Source: Agriotes lineatus (lineage: Eukaryota; Arthropoda; Insecta; Coleoptera; Elateridae). Taken from it: a stretch of 64,000 bases of DNA. Below the pieces are notes generated by a model. That model was given only the letters and a program-made list of their open reading frames with translations. It did no database searches and was not told the origin of the DNA. Shown here piece after piece: positions 45,912 through 56,973 of the stretch. Every line of letters starts with the position of its first letter. Position 1 is the stretch's first letter. Made by a program: the position numbers and the translations under genes. Location: positions 27,289,495 to 27,353,494 of the forward strand of contig OW679203.1 in NCBI GenBank assembly GCA_940337035.1. The letters run 5' to 3'.

Positions 45912-46112
45912 CGCGAATAAATTGCCACCGTTTCCAGCAGACACCAGAATACCACCAAGGCGAACTGCTGCATTATTTATACAGTACATGATACGTAATA
46001 AAAAAATTAAACGACTTAAGGCATTTCAAGGCTATGGAGCTTGGACTATGAGTTGTTCTGCATTTTAAACAAATTTTTTTCGTCAAATAATTTCGTGTTT
46101 CGATAAAATTCA

Positions 46113-46374
46113 TTTATTTGTTCCTCACTTGTAAACATCAATTTATCAAGTCACTGTATTCAATTTGAAAATGTGTCATAACTGGATAGCCAGTAAATTT
46201 TTTACTGGCTAGCCAGTTATATTTTACAAGCGTGCTCATAGATAAATGATAGCGTGCAAAGCCAGAGTTGTCTTCCTTAGTATGTGTGATATTGATGAAT
46301 TTAGTTGCTTGTCAGTTTGACATTTTGAATAAACGGTACATTTCTAGTTATTTACAAGTGAGGAACAAATAAAA
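46113..46374. repeat. inverted repeat with inner palindrome
   Basis: TTATTTGTTCCTCACTTGTAAA (46113-46135) returns as its complement at 46351-46374. Between them lies a near-perfect 43-base palindrome (46178-46220: ATAACTGGATAGCCAGTAAA and its complement with one mismatch). It may be a small fold-back element. Confidence 0.75.
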
Positions 46375-46399
46375 TATTCAACAATACACTCCAGGTAAC

Positions 46400-46480
46400 C
46401 ATTTTTACTGGCTCAAGGATATGACAGGCTCGCCTAACGGCTCGCCAGTCATCCCAATCCTATCGCCAGTAAAAACTGTT
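46400..46480. repeat. imperfect hairpin built on the same TACTGGC core
   Basis: TTTTTACTGGC and GCCAGTAAAAA enclose further pairing (GGAT/ATCC, ATGAC/GTCAT, CGCC/GGCT-rich centre). The ACTGGC core is shared with the palindrome at 46178-46220. Confidence 0.6.
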
Positions 46481-47370
46481 TTACCTGGCTTGTAATGTAA
46501 AATACTATTGCCTCGACTAACATTATATAAATGATTAATAGGGTGACTTTTAGCTTGCTCTGTTTATCTCTTTGACTGTTCTTGATATTTCTGCCATTCA
46601 AAACTATGTTTGCATTTGGTTCCCGCTAACGGTGGGGAACACATTTTTAGTTCTTGCAACATGCAGTATTCATTTTTATTTTGAAAACCAGTCAGTTTCA
46701 AAGGATATTAAAGAACAATCAAATGAATGAATAGTGGTAGTTGAGATAGCTACAGATTACTGTGAGTGAAAAGTTTATTTGGAAAAGGTCTTGGAAATTG
46801 TAAAAATCTCGCTGAAGGTTTGAATTTCTATCATTTGTGAATATATAATAAGTTTGATGTTATGCAAGGTGGCAAAATAGCTTTCCCTGTGATAATATTA
46901 TATATAATAGTATAAAATTTTTATGACTCAAAATAGATCACAATTTTGAAATTGAAAGTCAACCTGTGTTATATTGTTCTATTGTATAAACAATCTTTCA
47001 TGTAACGTAGAATCGGTGAGTGAATGATTGCTCTTGTGCCAATGAAATCGTTTCTATTGTAAGTATACAAATATTTTGTTCTACAATGACCTTCTAAAGC
47101 AGAGCCAATCAGTAAGATTACCAGTGGTGTCTTCCACAACGGAATAGTTCAAATTCAGGTAGCTCTGAAAAGTCAGAAAAGGTCAGTGAACATTTTATTG
47201 AGTTTTATTGAGCTTTCAATGCGTGTTTTTGTCAGGTTTTGATTTGATATAATGATAAAGTCCTGTTTAGTATTTTATATTTTCTATTTCTTTAGATAAT
47301 TTATAAGTTTAATAAGTCATGTAAAATTTATTTAGATCAAGACAAGCTTAGTTTTATTGTAAACTAGCTG
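46481..47370. other. intergenic, nothing recognised
   Basis: AT-rich, no frame over 60 codons with resemblance. Confidence 0.45.
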
Positions 47371-47565
47371 GCCCGGCAAACGTTGTTTTGCCCAAAAATA
47401 ATTTGTCTCTGACACCCCGTTTAACCACTATAGAGTTTTAATTTTATATCATGTTCATCGTCTTGGACTGAAAAATATATGCTACTTTCTAGCTGTACCC
47501 GCGACTTCGTAAGCGCGAGGTTCGTTATTTCTGTATTAAATAATGACTAATTAGTTTCTGTCATC

Positions 47566-47845
47566 CCAGCCCATCTTATCCCATCCCATCCCCGTCCCCG
47601 TCCCGTCCCGTCCCGTCTCCTCCCGTCTCCTCCTCTACCATCCCATCCCATCCCTTCCCGTCCCGTCCGTCCCGTCTCGTCCCATTCCTTCCCGTCCCGT
47701 CCAGTTCAGTCCCGTCCCGTCCCGCCCCGTCCCTTCCTGTCCCTTCACGTCCCTTCCCGTCTCGTCCAGTCCCGTCCCGTCCCTTCCCGTCTCGTCCAGT
47801 CCCGTCCCGTCTCGTCCCTTCCCGTCCCGTCCCGTTCCGTCCCCT
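47566..47845. repeat. (CCCGT)n microsatellite, imperfect
   Basis: About 55 units of CCCGT with CCCAT, CTCGT and CCTGT variants. The Gly/Arg/Asp-rich frames on the minus strand are translations of the repeat. Confidence 0.95.
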
Positions 47846-48159
47846 CCCGGCAAACGTTGTTCTGTTCAAAAATAATTTGTCTCTGAAACCCCGTTGAACC
47901 ACTATAAAGTTTTAATTTTATGTCATGTCCATCGTCTTGGACTTAAAAATAAATACCGTTTTCGCAATCAACGTCCTAAAAAACCTCAATAACGACACCC
48001 ATATCGATTTTTAGGCTTATTTACCCCATTTCACCTCTTAAGGGGTAGCGAACCCGACAGACGTTGTCCTGCCCGAACATTGATTTGCCTGCTATTAGCG
48101 TATTCAGCAAACGTTTTTCCGATATTCGAATTTTCGATTTCTTTCATTTTAAAAACATG

Positions 48160-48285
48160 CTAATAGCTACAACTATTTTCATTATCCGTAGCGCGCTGGT
48201 CATCATTGCGGTTGGCACGTAAAGTAGATACCCGCGCAGCTGACTGTCTTCGACGACCTATGTTAGCTCGTCGTGCCTTTGGCAT
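48160..48285 (-). pseudogene. Arg-rich N-terminal fragment of a Helitron-associated protein
   Basis: ATG at 48285 gives MPKARRANIGRRRQSAARV, then THLRAN-like spacing and a stop at 48160. Basic N-termini of this form are frequent next to Helitron helicases in insects. Only 41 residues remain. Confidence 0.4.
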
Positions 48286-48739
48286 TGTAACGGACACTAT
48301 AAAACGACACCGAATTGTTTTCACAATCACTTGTACACAAACCAAATTTGAATGTCTGACTGACTGACTGACTGCGACGACCCTGCATGCGCTTCGCCCC
48401 CTGTGGGTGCAGGTAGCGGCTGGGCCTCCCAGGTCAAAACTGTCCTTCCGAGAATTGTCGGCACAAACAGCACAATAGCTCTGATGCGGATTATGACATG
48501 ATTTTATTTTCCGGCTTTCCCTTTGGATTTTTCCGAATTTTCTTTTTTGCTAAACCACCTCGGGAGTAAGACGAACACAACAAAAGAAAAATCATCCAAA
48601 TCGGTCAAGTCGTTCTCGAGTTTTTGGGTTACTAACAGACGGCGATTCATTTTTATATATAAGATGTCAACTCAAACAAAAAAACTTGTCAGTTTTTTTA
48701 AACGTTATTAAGAAATATGTTTTAGTGTATTAAATTAAA

Positions 48740-51700
48740 CACATATTTTTAATTAGTAATATTATACTGGTTAGGTTAGGTCATACAAAGTAAGAAATGT
48801 TAATTAAAATATTATGTTTATTAGTTTAATTTCTTTCGTTATTTATGGAGCTACATCATAATAATGAATTAAATTTGCCTCATGAAGAGGCTTTAGTTAT
48901 AGAAGATCCGTATCAGCGCAAAGCTATCTTCCCTGATGTGCAGCATCAAATGTTTTATCATATTTGTTTCAATATTAGAAGTTTGAGAAAAAATTTTGAT
49001 AATTTTCTGATTTACTTAAACTTTCTTGATCCAAAACCTAACATTATATTACTGACAGAAATTTGGATATATGAACACGAAAAACAAAATTATAATATAG
49101 TGGGTTATCAGAGTTTTTTTGATTTCAGAGAGGACGGCAGATCAGGAGGGGTTGTATTTTTTGTTAAGAATGATGTAACAGTTGATAAACTGTACTTAAA
49201 ATTTGTTTCAGCAGAGACTTTACTTCTTAGGTGTTCTAGAAATGATACAACTGTAACTTTCCTAGGATTATATAGATCACATGCAATTCCTGTGCCTATA
49301 TTCACAAATGAACTTGGGAGATTCTTTCAAGAAACAAAAAATGAAAAAAATGTAGTGTTGTCTGGGGATGTGAACATTGACCTTCTAAAAAACGAGGATA
49401 TGGTAAGAGAATATATTGATTTGTTGTCTGTAAATGGTTTTGAATCTTATATACAAGATATAACTCGACCAGGTAATAATGGTCAGAACGGCAGTTGCTT
49501 AGATCATTTATTTGTACGTGGTCTCCGCGGAACTCGAATAAATTCAGCAATAATTAAATGTGATGTCGCTGACCATTATGGTACTGCTCTTGTCATAGGT
49601 AGCAACACTGATGATGCTCGTATCAATAAAAATAAAAATTTATCGAGAATTGAAATTGACTATTGTAAATTAAAGGAAAATTTAAATTTATTAGATTGGG
49701 TAAAAGTTTATAACGAAAATTGTGTAACGGTGGCATATTCACATTTCATAAATATATTAACTCAAAAAATACAATCATGCAGTAAAACTATAACGTATAA
49801 TGCAAAAACAAAACCAATAAAACCTTGGATAACAAATGGAATTATAGTATCTATAAGAAAAAGAGATAAAATGTTTAAAAAACTGAAAAAAGAACCATTT
49901 AATGTAAAACTAAAAGAGAAATACAAAAACTATAGAAATTATTTAACAAAACTAATTGCAGTGGTAAAGGAGTCGTATTACACTAACAAAATGTCAGAAA
50001 ACCATAATAATATTAAAAAACAGTGGCATATTATAAATGAAATTACAGGAAACATAAACAAAACTAACAAAATTGATACATTAGTAAAAGACAACACAGA
50101 AATCACAGATCATAAAAATATAGCAAACGAACTTAATTCATTCTTTGTAAATGTCCCTACAGAAATTATTAATAACATTCGCAGTGATATCGATTATGAT
50201 AAAGAAATACAATGTTTCGGCAACTACAATAATCCAAATTCGTTTGTGTTGCTGCCTGTGACAGAAGCTGATATTGAGCACATTATTTCAAATATTAAGT
50301 GTAATAAAGCACCGGGATTTGATGGAATAAGTGCTCGAATGGTCAGGGAAATTGGAAGTCAAATTGTCCCAGTTTTACGCCACATATTTAATTTATCAAT
50401 AGAAACCGGAGTAGTACCAAATGGTATGAAGATTGCTGTTATTGTTCCATTACATAAAGGAGGAAGCGTAACTACCATAACAAACTACAGACCTATAGCA
50501 CTATTATCAATCTTTTCAAAAATATTTGAAAAACTTATTGCAAGTCAGTTAACAAACTTTTTAACTAAATCAAATTTCTTTTCTAATAACCAGTATGGTT
50601 TTCTTCCTGGTAGAGGAACGGAACTAGCATTAGTTAACTTCTCATCATATATTTCAGAAAACTTAGATAAGGAAAACAAAGTTACGGGATTATTCATAGA
50701 TATATCTAAAGCTTTTGATACTGTATGTCACTCAAATCTAATAAAAAAACTAGAAAATGCTGGTATTAGAGGATTGCCACTAACTTGGTTTAAAAATTAT
50801 CTACGAGAAAGACAACAGTGCGTAAAGATAGGGAACACATACAGCGAATTTATGAGAGTTGACAGTGGTGTGCCACAAGGTTCGGTTTTAGGTCCGATAC
50901 TATTCTTAGTATATATAAATGATCTATGCGAAGCAAATTTCAGAGGGAACATTTTCACATTTGCGGATGACACTGCTTTGGTTTATTCTGCCAAGTCTGC
51001 CATGCAAAATTATGAAAACATGGAATTTGACTTAAAGATAATTAGAGCTTGGTTCAGTGTAAATAAAATGGCTATGAATACAGAAAAAACCAAATATGTC
51101 AATTTTAGCTTACGTAATGATTTTGAATTTACGAATCCTATCAAATATCACTTGAAAGATTGTCCTAAAAATTGTGACTGTACTGTTTTGCAATCAAATA
51201 ACAACATAAAATATTTGGGTATTATTTTTGATAACCAGATGTCCTGGAAACCGCACGCAAACGCTTTATATAAAAGATTAAATTACGCTTCAGCAAAATT
51301 TTACCACTTATCAAAGTGCCTTTCGTCATCAACTTTGAGATCTGTGTATTTTGCAATTGCAGGCTCTCTGTTTTCATATGGAATATGTGCTTGGGGTGGT
51401 ATATACACATCCACAATTAAGTCATTAATAACGGTTCAAAAAAATTTTGTTAGGATGATTTCAAAATGTAGTAGAATTACACCGTCAAAGCCATTATTTA
51501 GAAAATTAAGATTAATGAATTTACAAGAAATGTATTGCTATAAAGTATGTAATTTGATTAAAACATGTAAAAACTATTTACCGGTAGAAACTAATTATTT
51601 AGTTAGAAAACCAGAATATTCAATACTTAAAGTACCTTTCTGTAGGAAAACAGCTACACAGCGAAGTTTTATCTATTTGGGACCAAAAATATACAACTCA

Positions 51701-52145
51701 CTTCCTGGTGACATCAAATGCGTGCACCAAAAATTATTCAAAAAAAGATCTGCTTGTTTTATTCGAAATCAAGAAGATTTTGCAGAAACATTGTTGGCAA
51801 GAAATATGTAAAAATTAAATAGTAATATTTTTGAGAATATAGTAGGGTACCTACAATTGCTTCCACTACAAAAAAAGAAAAAAAAATGTAATGCTAACTT
51901 TAAAACATAAACTTCTGTTAATATTTATCTTAAAATTTAAAAAGAAAAACAAATTAAATACACCTTCTACACACAAGTTTCTTCAACTTTGTAGAAGGTT
52001 TCCCAGGGAAGTAGCTTTTCGCTACAGTGAATTTATTTAAATTGAAAATATATATATACATATACATGTGTGAGTAACTAAATTGTTTTTCAGTGCATTG
52101 TATAGTATTGTAAAGGGGGAATAAATGCTATTATTATTAATACAT
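48740..52145 (+). mobile_element. LINE with intact ORF2, no ORF1
   Basis: ORF2 at 48845-51811 is followed by about 300 bases of 3' UTR and AATAAATGCTATTATTATTA at 52119-52139, the same AATAAA-plus-triplet ending as in the LINE at 17.66 kb. No ORF1 precedes it: upstream is Helitron-like sequence. So the copy is 5'-truncated just before ORF2, or the family has no ORF1. Confidence 0.8.
48845..51811 (+). CDS. LINE ORF2: APE endonuclease plus reverse transcriptase, 988 aa
   Basis: Same architecture as the other intact LINE ORF2. Endonuclease: CFNIRSLRKNF near 40, LTEIWIYE near 71, GLYRSHAIP, GDVNIDLL near 175, CLDHLF and ADHYGTAL. Reverse transcriptase: KAPGFDGI, NYRPIALLS, QYGFLPGRGTE, LFIDISKAFDTV, GVPQGSVLGP and the active site FADD at 706-709. 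A CX3CDC cluster precedes IKYLGIIFD, as in the other element, so the two are related families rather than copies. Start is the ATG at 48845, next to an upstream stop. No internal stop or frame shift. Confidence 0.93.
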   Translation: MELHHNNELNLPHEEALVIEDPYQRKAIFPDVQHQMFYHICFNIRSLRKNFDNFLIYLNFLDPKPNIILLTEIWIYEHEKQNYNIVGYQSFFDFREDGRSGGVVFFVKNDVTVDKLYLKFVSAETLLLRCSRNDTTVTFLGLYRSHAIPVPIFTNELGRFFQETKNEKNVVLSGDVNIDLLKNEDMVREYIDLLSVNGFESYIQDITRPGNNGQNGSCLDHLFVRGLRGTRINSAIIKCDVADHYGTALVIGSNTDDARINKNKNLSRIEIDYCKLKENLNLLDWVKVYNENCVTVAYSHFINILTQKIQSCSKTITYNAKTKPIKPWITNGIIVSIRKRDKMFKKLKKEPFNVKLKEKYKNYRNYLTKLIAVVKESYYTNKMSENHNNIKKQWHIINEITGNINKTNKIDTLVKDNTEITDHKNIANELNSFFVNVPTEIINNIRSDIDYDKEIQCFGNYNNPNSFVLLPVTEADIEHIISNIKCNKAPGFDGISARMVREIGSQIVPVLRHIFNLSIETGVVPNGMKIAVIVPLHKGGSVTTITNYRPIALLSIFSKIFEKLIASQLTNFLTKSNFFSNNQYGFLPGRGTELALVNFSSYISENLDKENKVTGLFIDISKAFDTVCHSNLIKKLENAGIRGLPLTWFKNYLRERQQCVKIGNTYSEFMRVDSGVPQGSVLGPILFLVYINDLCEANFRGNIFTFADDTALVYSAKSAMQNYENMEFDLKIIRAWFSVNKMAMNTEKTKYVNFSLRNDFEFTNPIKYHLKDCPKNCDCTVLQSNNNIKYLGIIFDNQMSWKPHANALYKRLNYASAKFYHLSKCLSSSTLRSVYFAIAGSLFSYGICAWGGIYTSTIKSLITVQKNFVRMISKCSRITPSKPLFRKLRLMNLQEMYCYKVCNLIKTCKNYLPVETNYLVRKPEYSILKVPFCRKTATQRSFIYLGPKIYNSLPGDIKCVHQKLFKKRSACFIRNQEDFAETLLARNM

Positions 52146-52690
52146 ATCCATTTTTCTGAGGATGAGGTTTTGTATTGCTTTGAGCAAGCTAGTCGCGGTT
52201 TGAATTAATGTCAGTGAGATTAGATTATAGGTTTCATGTGATTTATGAATCGGTAACTAACGCAGGTAGGTTTATGTTATTACAAAGATATATCAATTTA
52301 CTATATTGATATAACATCAACATAATTTGTCATATACACCAAAACTAGGGTATATTACCCGTTTTCAATCTTCCTTTAGACATGCCTCGGCGATCCTTTC
52401 TTGTAGCTTTAAGAGAGTATCGACAGGAAATAAGAAGAAATATGAAAGTGTAATATCACAAGGTGTCTTTGATATTAATCTGTCGCCAAAAAGCTGCTAT
52501 AAATATTTCAACGTAGTTAGAGATACATGAGGTCTGGAGTTATGACTTTGAAAGTACCTTTGTTAAATTTCATCATCGTAGAGTTGATTCACACATTCTT
52601 CGACATAGCTATTTTGATATCTTTTGCATTTATCCTGTTTTCAAAGAATATTGGAACGCTAAACCTTCGTCACTAATAGGCTATCCGAAC
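52146..52690. other. intergenic, nothing recognised
   Basis: Short frames only. Confidence 0.4.
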
Positions 52691-52705
52691 ACATTGAGCA
52701 ACTTT

Positions 52706-52747
52706 GACTCTGACGATGCAAGCTGCAATTTCTTGCGAAACGTTAGT
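52706..52747 (+). ncRNA. hammerhead-ribozyme-like motif, Penelope type
   Basis: CTGACGA (52710-52716) fits the invariant CUGANGA core. Stem II GCAAG/CTTGC (52718-52722 and 52732-52736) closes a 9-base loop, and GAAAC follows directly, then GTTAGTC. That gives a tiny stem III ending in GUC. Minimal hammerheads with short stem III are known in Penelope-like elements. A matching stem I was not found, so activity is doubtful; no RT flanks it. Confidence 0.4.
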
Positions 52748-55700
52748 CTATATAGGTGCACAAACAGTAAAAAGGCCAAATAATAATATGCCTAAGTATC
52801 TTTGTTCACAAAGTACTCTAATAACACGGACCAAATCATGGGTGGTTTGTAAGAGTTCACGAGCCACAGACCCTGGCTTGAGTTTACAAGTTGTTAGTCA
52901 CATTAAGCCAACAAATTCTGGGTGTTTACATACAAAGACGACGTGGTATAAGCCGAAATTTAATTCTAATATTGACAATTCGAGTAACTGCAAAGGCTTC
53001 AAACATTATATGAATATGAAAATGTTTGATATTACGTCATGCCAATGTTCTCAGTAATATTGGAGTGTACATATTATAGGTCAGGCGAGTTACACGTTTT
53101 ATACAACTCATAGTATGGATTCGAATTTCTTTATAGCCGAACTAGGTAAATAAGGACCTTCGAGGGGAGTATAACTAGCAACCGCCATCTAACTAAAGTA
53201 AGTCTTCAGAATGATGATTTACCCTGAAAAACTAACTATGTTATTTTAGGACTTTCATTTGGAGCTGTTAAGTTGAGGTATTTAATTGAGTTCCGGTAAA
53301 TTAAGAGTTTTTCAGCTTTGTGCCTTAATGGTGTGCGTTTGTATAGTAAATTGTTTCAAGTAGAGTTATTTGGACAGTTTTAAAACTGTCATATGGTTTT
53401 GGATGCGTGGAATGTCCATTTATTTCTGAATTTATGGATATGGTCTGTCATAAGTGATCTTCAATTGTCGCTTTCTCTATTGTGGATCTCAGCAGTGGTA
53501 AATTGGACTTGTGTGAAGACTGGGAGTCGTGCTCGTTATCCGAGCTTACATACTAGCAAAAATACTGTATTAATTGTAGCCGCGATGTCAAATGTCTATC
53601 TGCTGGGTAGAATTTTTACAGAATAACCCTTAAACATGCATTGGTTGACGAACTACCGCTGTAATCTTGTTATTACAAAACGGTGATATAATTGGTGTGG
53701 TCCATAAGTATAGTGTAGTCGTATCAACAAACCTATTATTTATTAATAGAAAAACGTTGCATACATGTGTATACAAGATAACAATAAAGTATTCTATTGA
53801 TCGTAACACATTCTTCTATAAATCAAACCAACAGATATATTTGCTTATCAATTAGACAGAGTCTAGTGAAGACAATTTGAGATCAGCCTTTCAATACCGC
53901 AATATCTGAGACTTTCTAGCTTTGGGTTTGTATGTAGTGGAATATAACATATGTATATGTTGACTGTGCAAGATCATATCATATACTTAAAGTTCAAAGT
54001 GTTATATGAAACAATAATTATTGTCAAACTGGTACAATGCACTGTACATAAAATCCTTGCTAGAAGAAAATATGATCACTTTTTGAGGAATTTGCACATT
54101 AATTCAACAAATTAAAATTTTAAGTGACGTGTGTCGGCGAAAACCAACCGGGGACGCTTAATTTCGATGGCCGCTCATATTTTTGTTATTAAGATTTGAT
54201 TGCATATTTTTCCTTGTTTTACTTGTTGGAAAAGTTTGAAGGTAAGATAAAAATTGAATTGGGTAGACAGAAGTGACTCCTAAAACTTTGGTTCTACAAT
54301 TAATACAGTAGCCATCATTAAATCATTAAGAATTTAACATATTATTTCTTATGCTGCGTAGTCAGCGTATACACGGCACATTTAAGTTAGTGGTGCCTTT
54401 ATTAGGGTATTATAAGATTGCCTCTCCCTCCTACAGAGCTAAGTTAGCGAGCCTCGCTGTGCGCTAATTATCGCGGGATGCATTTGGGGAATTCAGTGCT
54501 TGCTGCTAAACTTATATTGAGTGAATTAAATTTGTTATTGTTGTACTTCGTCGCGATTACAGCGTAAAGCATTCAGTAGCTGACAACGTGATCATCATTT
54601 AAATGTTCTAAAGCAGTTATAGTACAATATTTCCATATTGTAACCTTGAGGTAACAGCTCTTGATACATTTGCAGTTTGTATGGATAAAAATAGAGCCTT
54701 TTTAAATTGTACGTCAACTACCACCATAACGCAAGTTAATTTCTTGAGCAAGCTTTCGGATCGATTGTATAGGTTCGTATTGCATTTGATTTCCAACATT
54801 TGCAATGCTACCTAGTTATATTTATTAATGTAAATTAATCTGTAGCATTAATTAAATGTGCCCTTATGAATGGTAGCTTCTAACTGGGCCTAGGGTCGAT
54901 TTATTTATACTTGGACTGATTTAAAGAGCAACAAGTAACGAAAAATAAATTTATTTAACACTGTACAATTGGTAACATAATAAAATAAATCATTTTCATA
55001 ATTATGTACAAATTATTCTATTTGACGCAAACCCTGGAGCTGGTCCTGGAGAGCTAGGCCACCTCAGTTGCATGGGCGTACGGCCGAGATCTTCGCTATG
55101 AGCGGTTGTTGGAACCAGCGGGAGATTATAGTTAGTATTGGCAGAACTGGAACACAATTAATGACAGCTCGAGATATTGTAAATACGCATAATAACTTTT
55201 GTTTGTTTTAATTACAAAGGAATTAATTGCGGCTATGATCTCGGTACTATACGCGGGTTATCTGCACACGTGGGTGTCTTTGTGATAAACTCGGGTGAGG
55301 ATTTGACCTAGTGGGAAGGTCGTATGCGAAGATCGGATTCTTGTGCGATGTTATCAGTTCTCACGCGCGTGTCAAGGATGCTTTCCAAGAAAGCCAAAAA
55401 TATATTTCCACAGGGTAAGTACGTGATTTTGCTATATCTTGGAAAACCGTCTATTTTCTCGTGAAATGCGAGACAGGTTTTGAGGCCCAAAAATCCAAAC
55501 TCGGGAAGATTTAGCAATAATGTACTCAAATGTACCCAAATTTTTATTAATCATTTGTATGAGCTTCAGTGCTTTGCAGGAATTTTGATTATCGCACTTC
55601 AATACTCGGGTGTGCTAGATATTTGAGTAGATTTTGTTAACGTGTAATAAATTCAACTAGAGAACTCCGAAGTCCAGCCGTCTGCTAATTGAATTTCAGG

Positions 55701-56103
55701 AGTCCCTAGGGACCGCCAAAATGGTAAATGACCACAATTAATTTATTTCGAGTACCAGTCATAAACTAATTGTATCTAAACGGTCGGAGGGGGCTTAGAG
55801 AAATTTAAATTGTCTAATACAGTTTATTCCAATCTCCAGTCATAAACTGTCTCGACCTTGAATTGAAGCGGGTACCTGGGGGAGCTAGTTCAATATTGTC
55901 GCGAAATTTTCTGGTCGGCGAAAAGCGGCGGAATCGGGCCGGACCGAATAATTTCGGATGAATTCCCGGACTGGTCTATTTCAGGTGGCCCAGCCGAGGT
56001 AGGAACGTCGCCTTCCTCAGCTGGAGCTGCGGGATCTGCCTGGAGAAGCGAGGTTAGCTTGCACGAAATTATTTTCTTGTGTTCGCAGAGCGAATCCATT
56101 TTT
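52748..56103. other. long gene-free stretch
   Basis: No known coding family. Frames at 52704-53057 and 53393-53626 look random. From 55.0 to 56.1 kb the sequence is more GC-rich; the frame at 55890-56099 (minus) has a Pro/Ala-rich stretch but no domain. Confidence 0.4.
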
Positions 56104-56770
56104 ACTTCCTTTTACTATAAAGGAAGTATTGGATTCACCCCAAAAATTCGAAATTGAGTTTTCAACGGATCTTCACGTTTTAGAGTCCCCTGATCCCAAA
56201 CAACATATTTTTTTTCATTGGTCTGTGTGTGTGTCTGTGTGTGTGTGTGTCTGTGAACAGAATATCTCAAAAACGAAAAGAGGTATGGCATTGAAACTTC
56301 ATATATAAGTTTTATGTACTATGTAGATGAGACAGCAAGCTTTTGAAGAAAATCGCATAACCGGAAGTAGGTGTTTACTCTTGTAATTTTTCAGTTTTTT
56401 TCGATTTTTTCAAAAACGGCTCTAACGATTTTTTTTTAACTTTACATTTTTACTACATTTTTAATGTGTATTGATGTGAAATAGGTGATTTTCCAGTTGA
56501 ATACTTCTAAAGTGGGTTTCTTTTGTTTTTTTTGCTATTTTTTTTATTAACTCCCATTTTAAATAAAACACCCGGTATATTATTACATTTTTGAATTCAC
56601 CTTAAAATTCTAGAGAAAATTTGTCTCTTCAACTAACACTCTATTTTGTACCGTTTTTGTAGTATTTGTAATTTTTGAAAATTTTTGACAAATGGCTAAA
56701 AATTAAAAATGAAATTTTTGACTAATTATAAGAACACTGTAAAAGGAAGTTGTGTGAGTGTATCACACCA
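56104..56770 (+). mobile_element. MITE-like repeat, copy 2
   Basis: Matches the copy at 15522-16170 along its whole length. Differences are mostly single bases plus a longer TG run (56221-56252) and an extra AAAAATGAAATTTTT-like stretch near the right end. Confidence 0.85.
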
Positions 56771-56927
56771 GATTTTATATGTTGCAATCGGTTCGTCGGG
56801 CATCGCGGTGCTTGGAAGGGAAGCGTACTGGACGATCTGTCGTATTATCCGCGCAGAATGATGAACTCGCGGCTGGAATCGGCTGGGAATTTTCGATTGT
56901 TGACAATTTGATTGTTGAAAATGCGAA

Positions 56928-56973
56928 GATTAAGCGCTTTTAATTTGAAATTAAATTTCGGTAGCGCTTAATC
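56928..56973. repeat. perfect 11-bp inverted repeat
   Basis: GATTAAGCGCT (56928-56938) and its complement AGCGCTTAATC (56963-56973), with TTAATTT/AAATTAA also pairing inside. No neighbour explains it. Confidence 0.7.

Larger units (their letters stand above)
47371..48665. mobile_element. Helitron-like sequence, fragment
   Basis: Phrases of a kind common in insect Helitrons occur here: CTAGCTGGCCCGGCAAACGT at the left, CCCGCGACTTCGTAAGCGCG, and at the right ATCATCCAAATCGGTCAAGT with TTTTTATATATAAGAT. A 107-base segment (47372-47478) is repeated at 47846-47952 around a CCCGT run. The minus strand has an N-terminal fragment of a protein often met in these elements. No Rep/helicase core is present. 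Ends were not fixed; the assignment rests on remembered sequence flavour. Confidence 0.5.

Noticed and set aside
47576..47902. Gly/Arg/Asp-rich open frame
   Set aside because: It is a translation of the CCCGT microsatellite; the same pattern appears in two frames.
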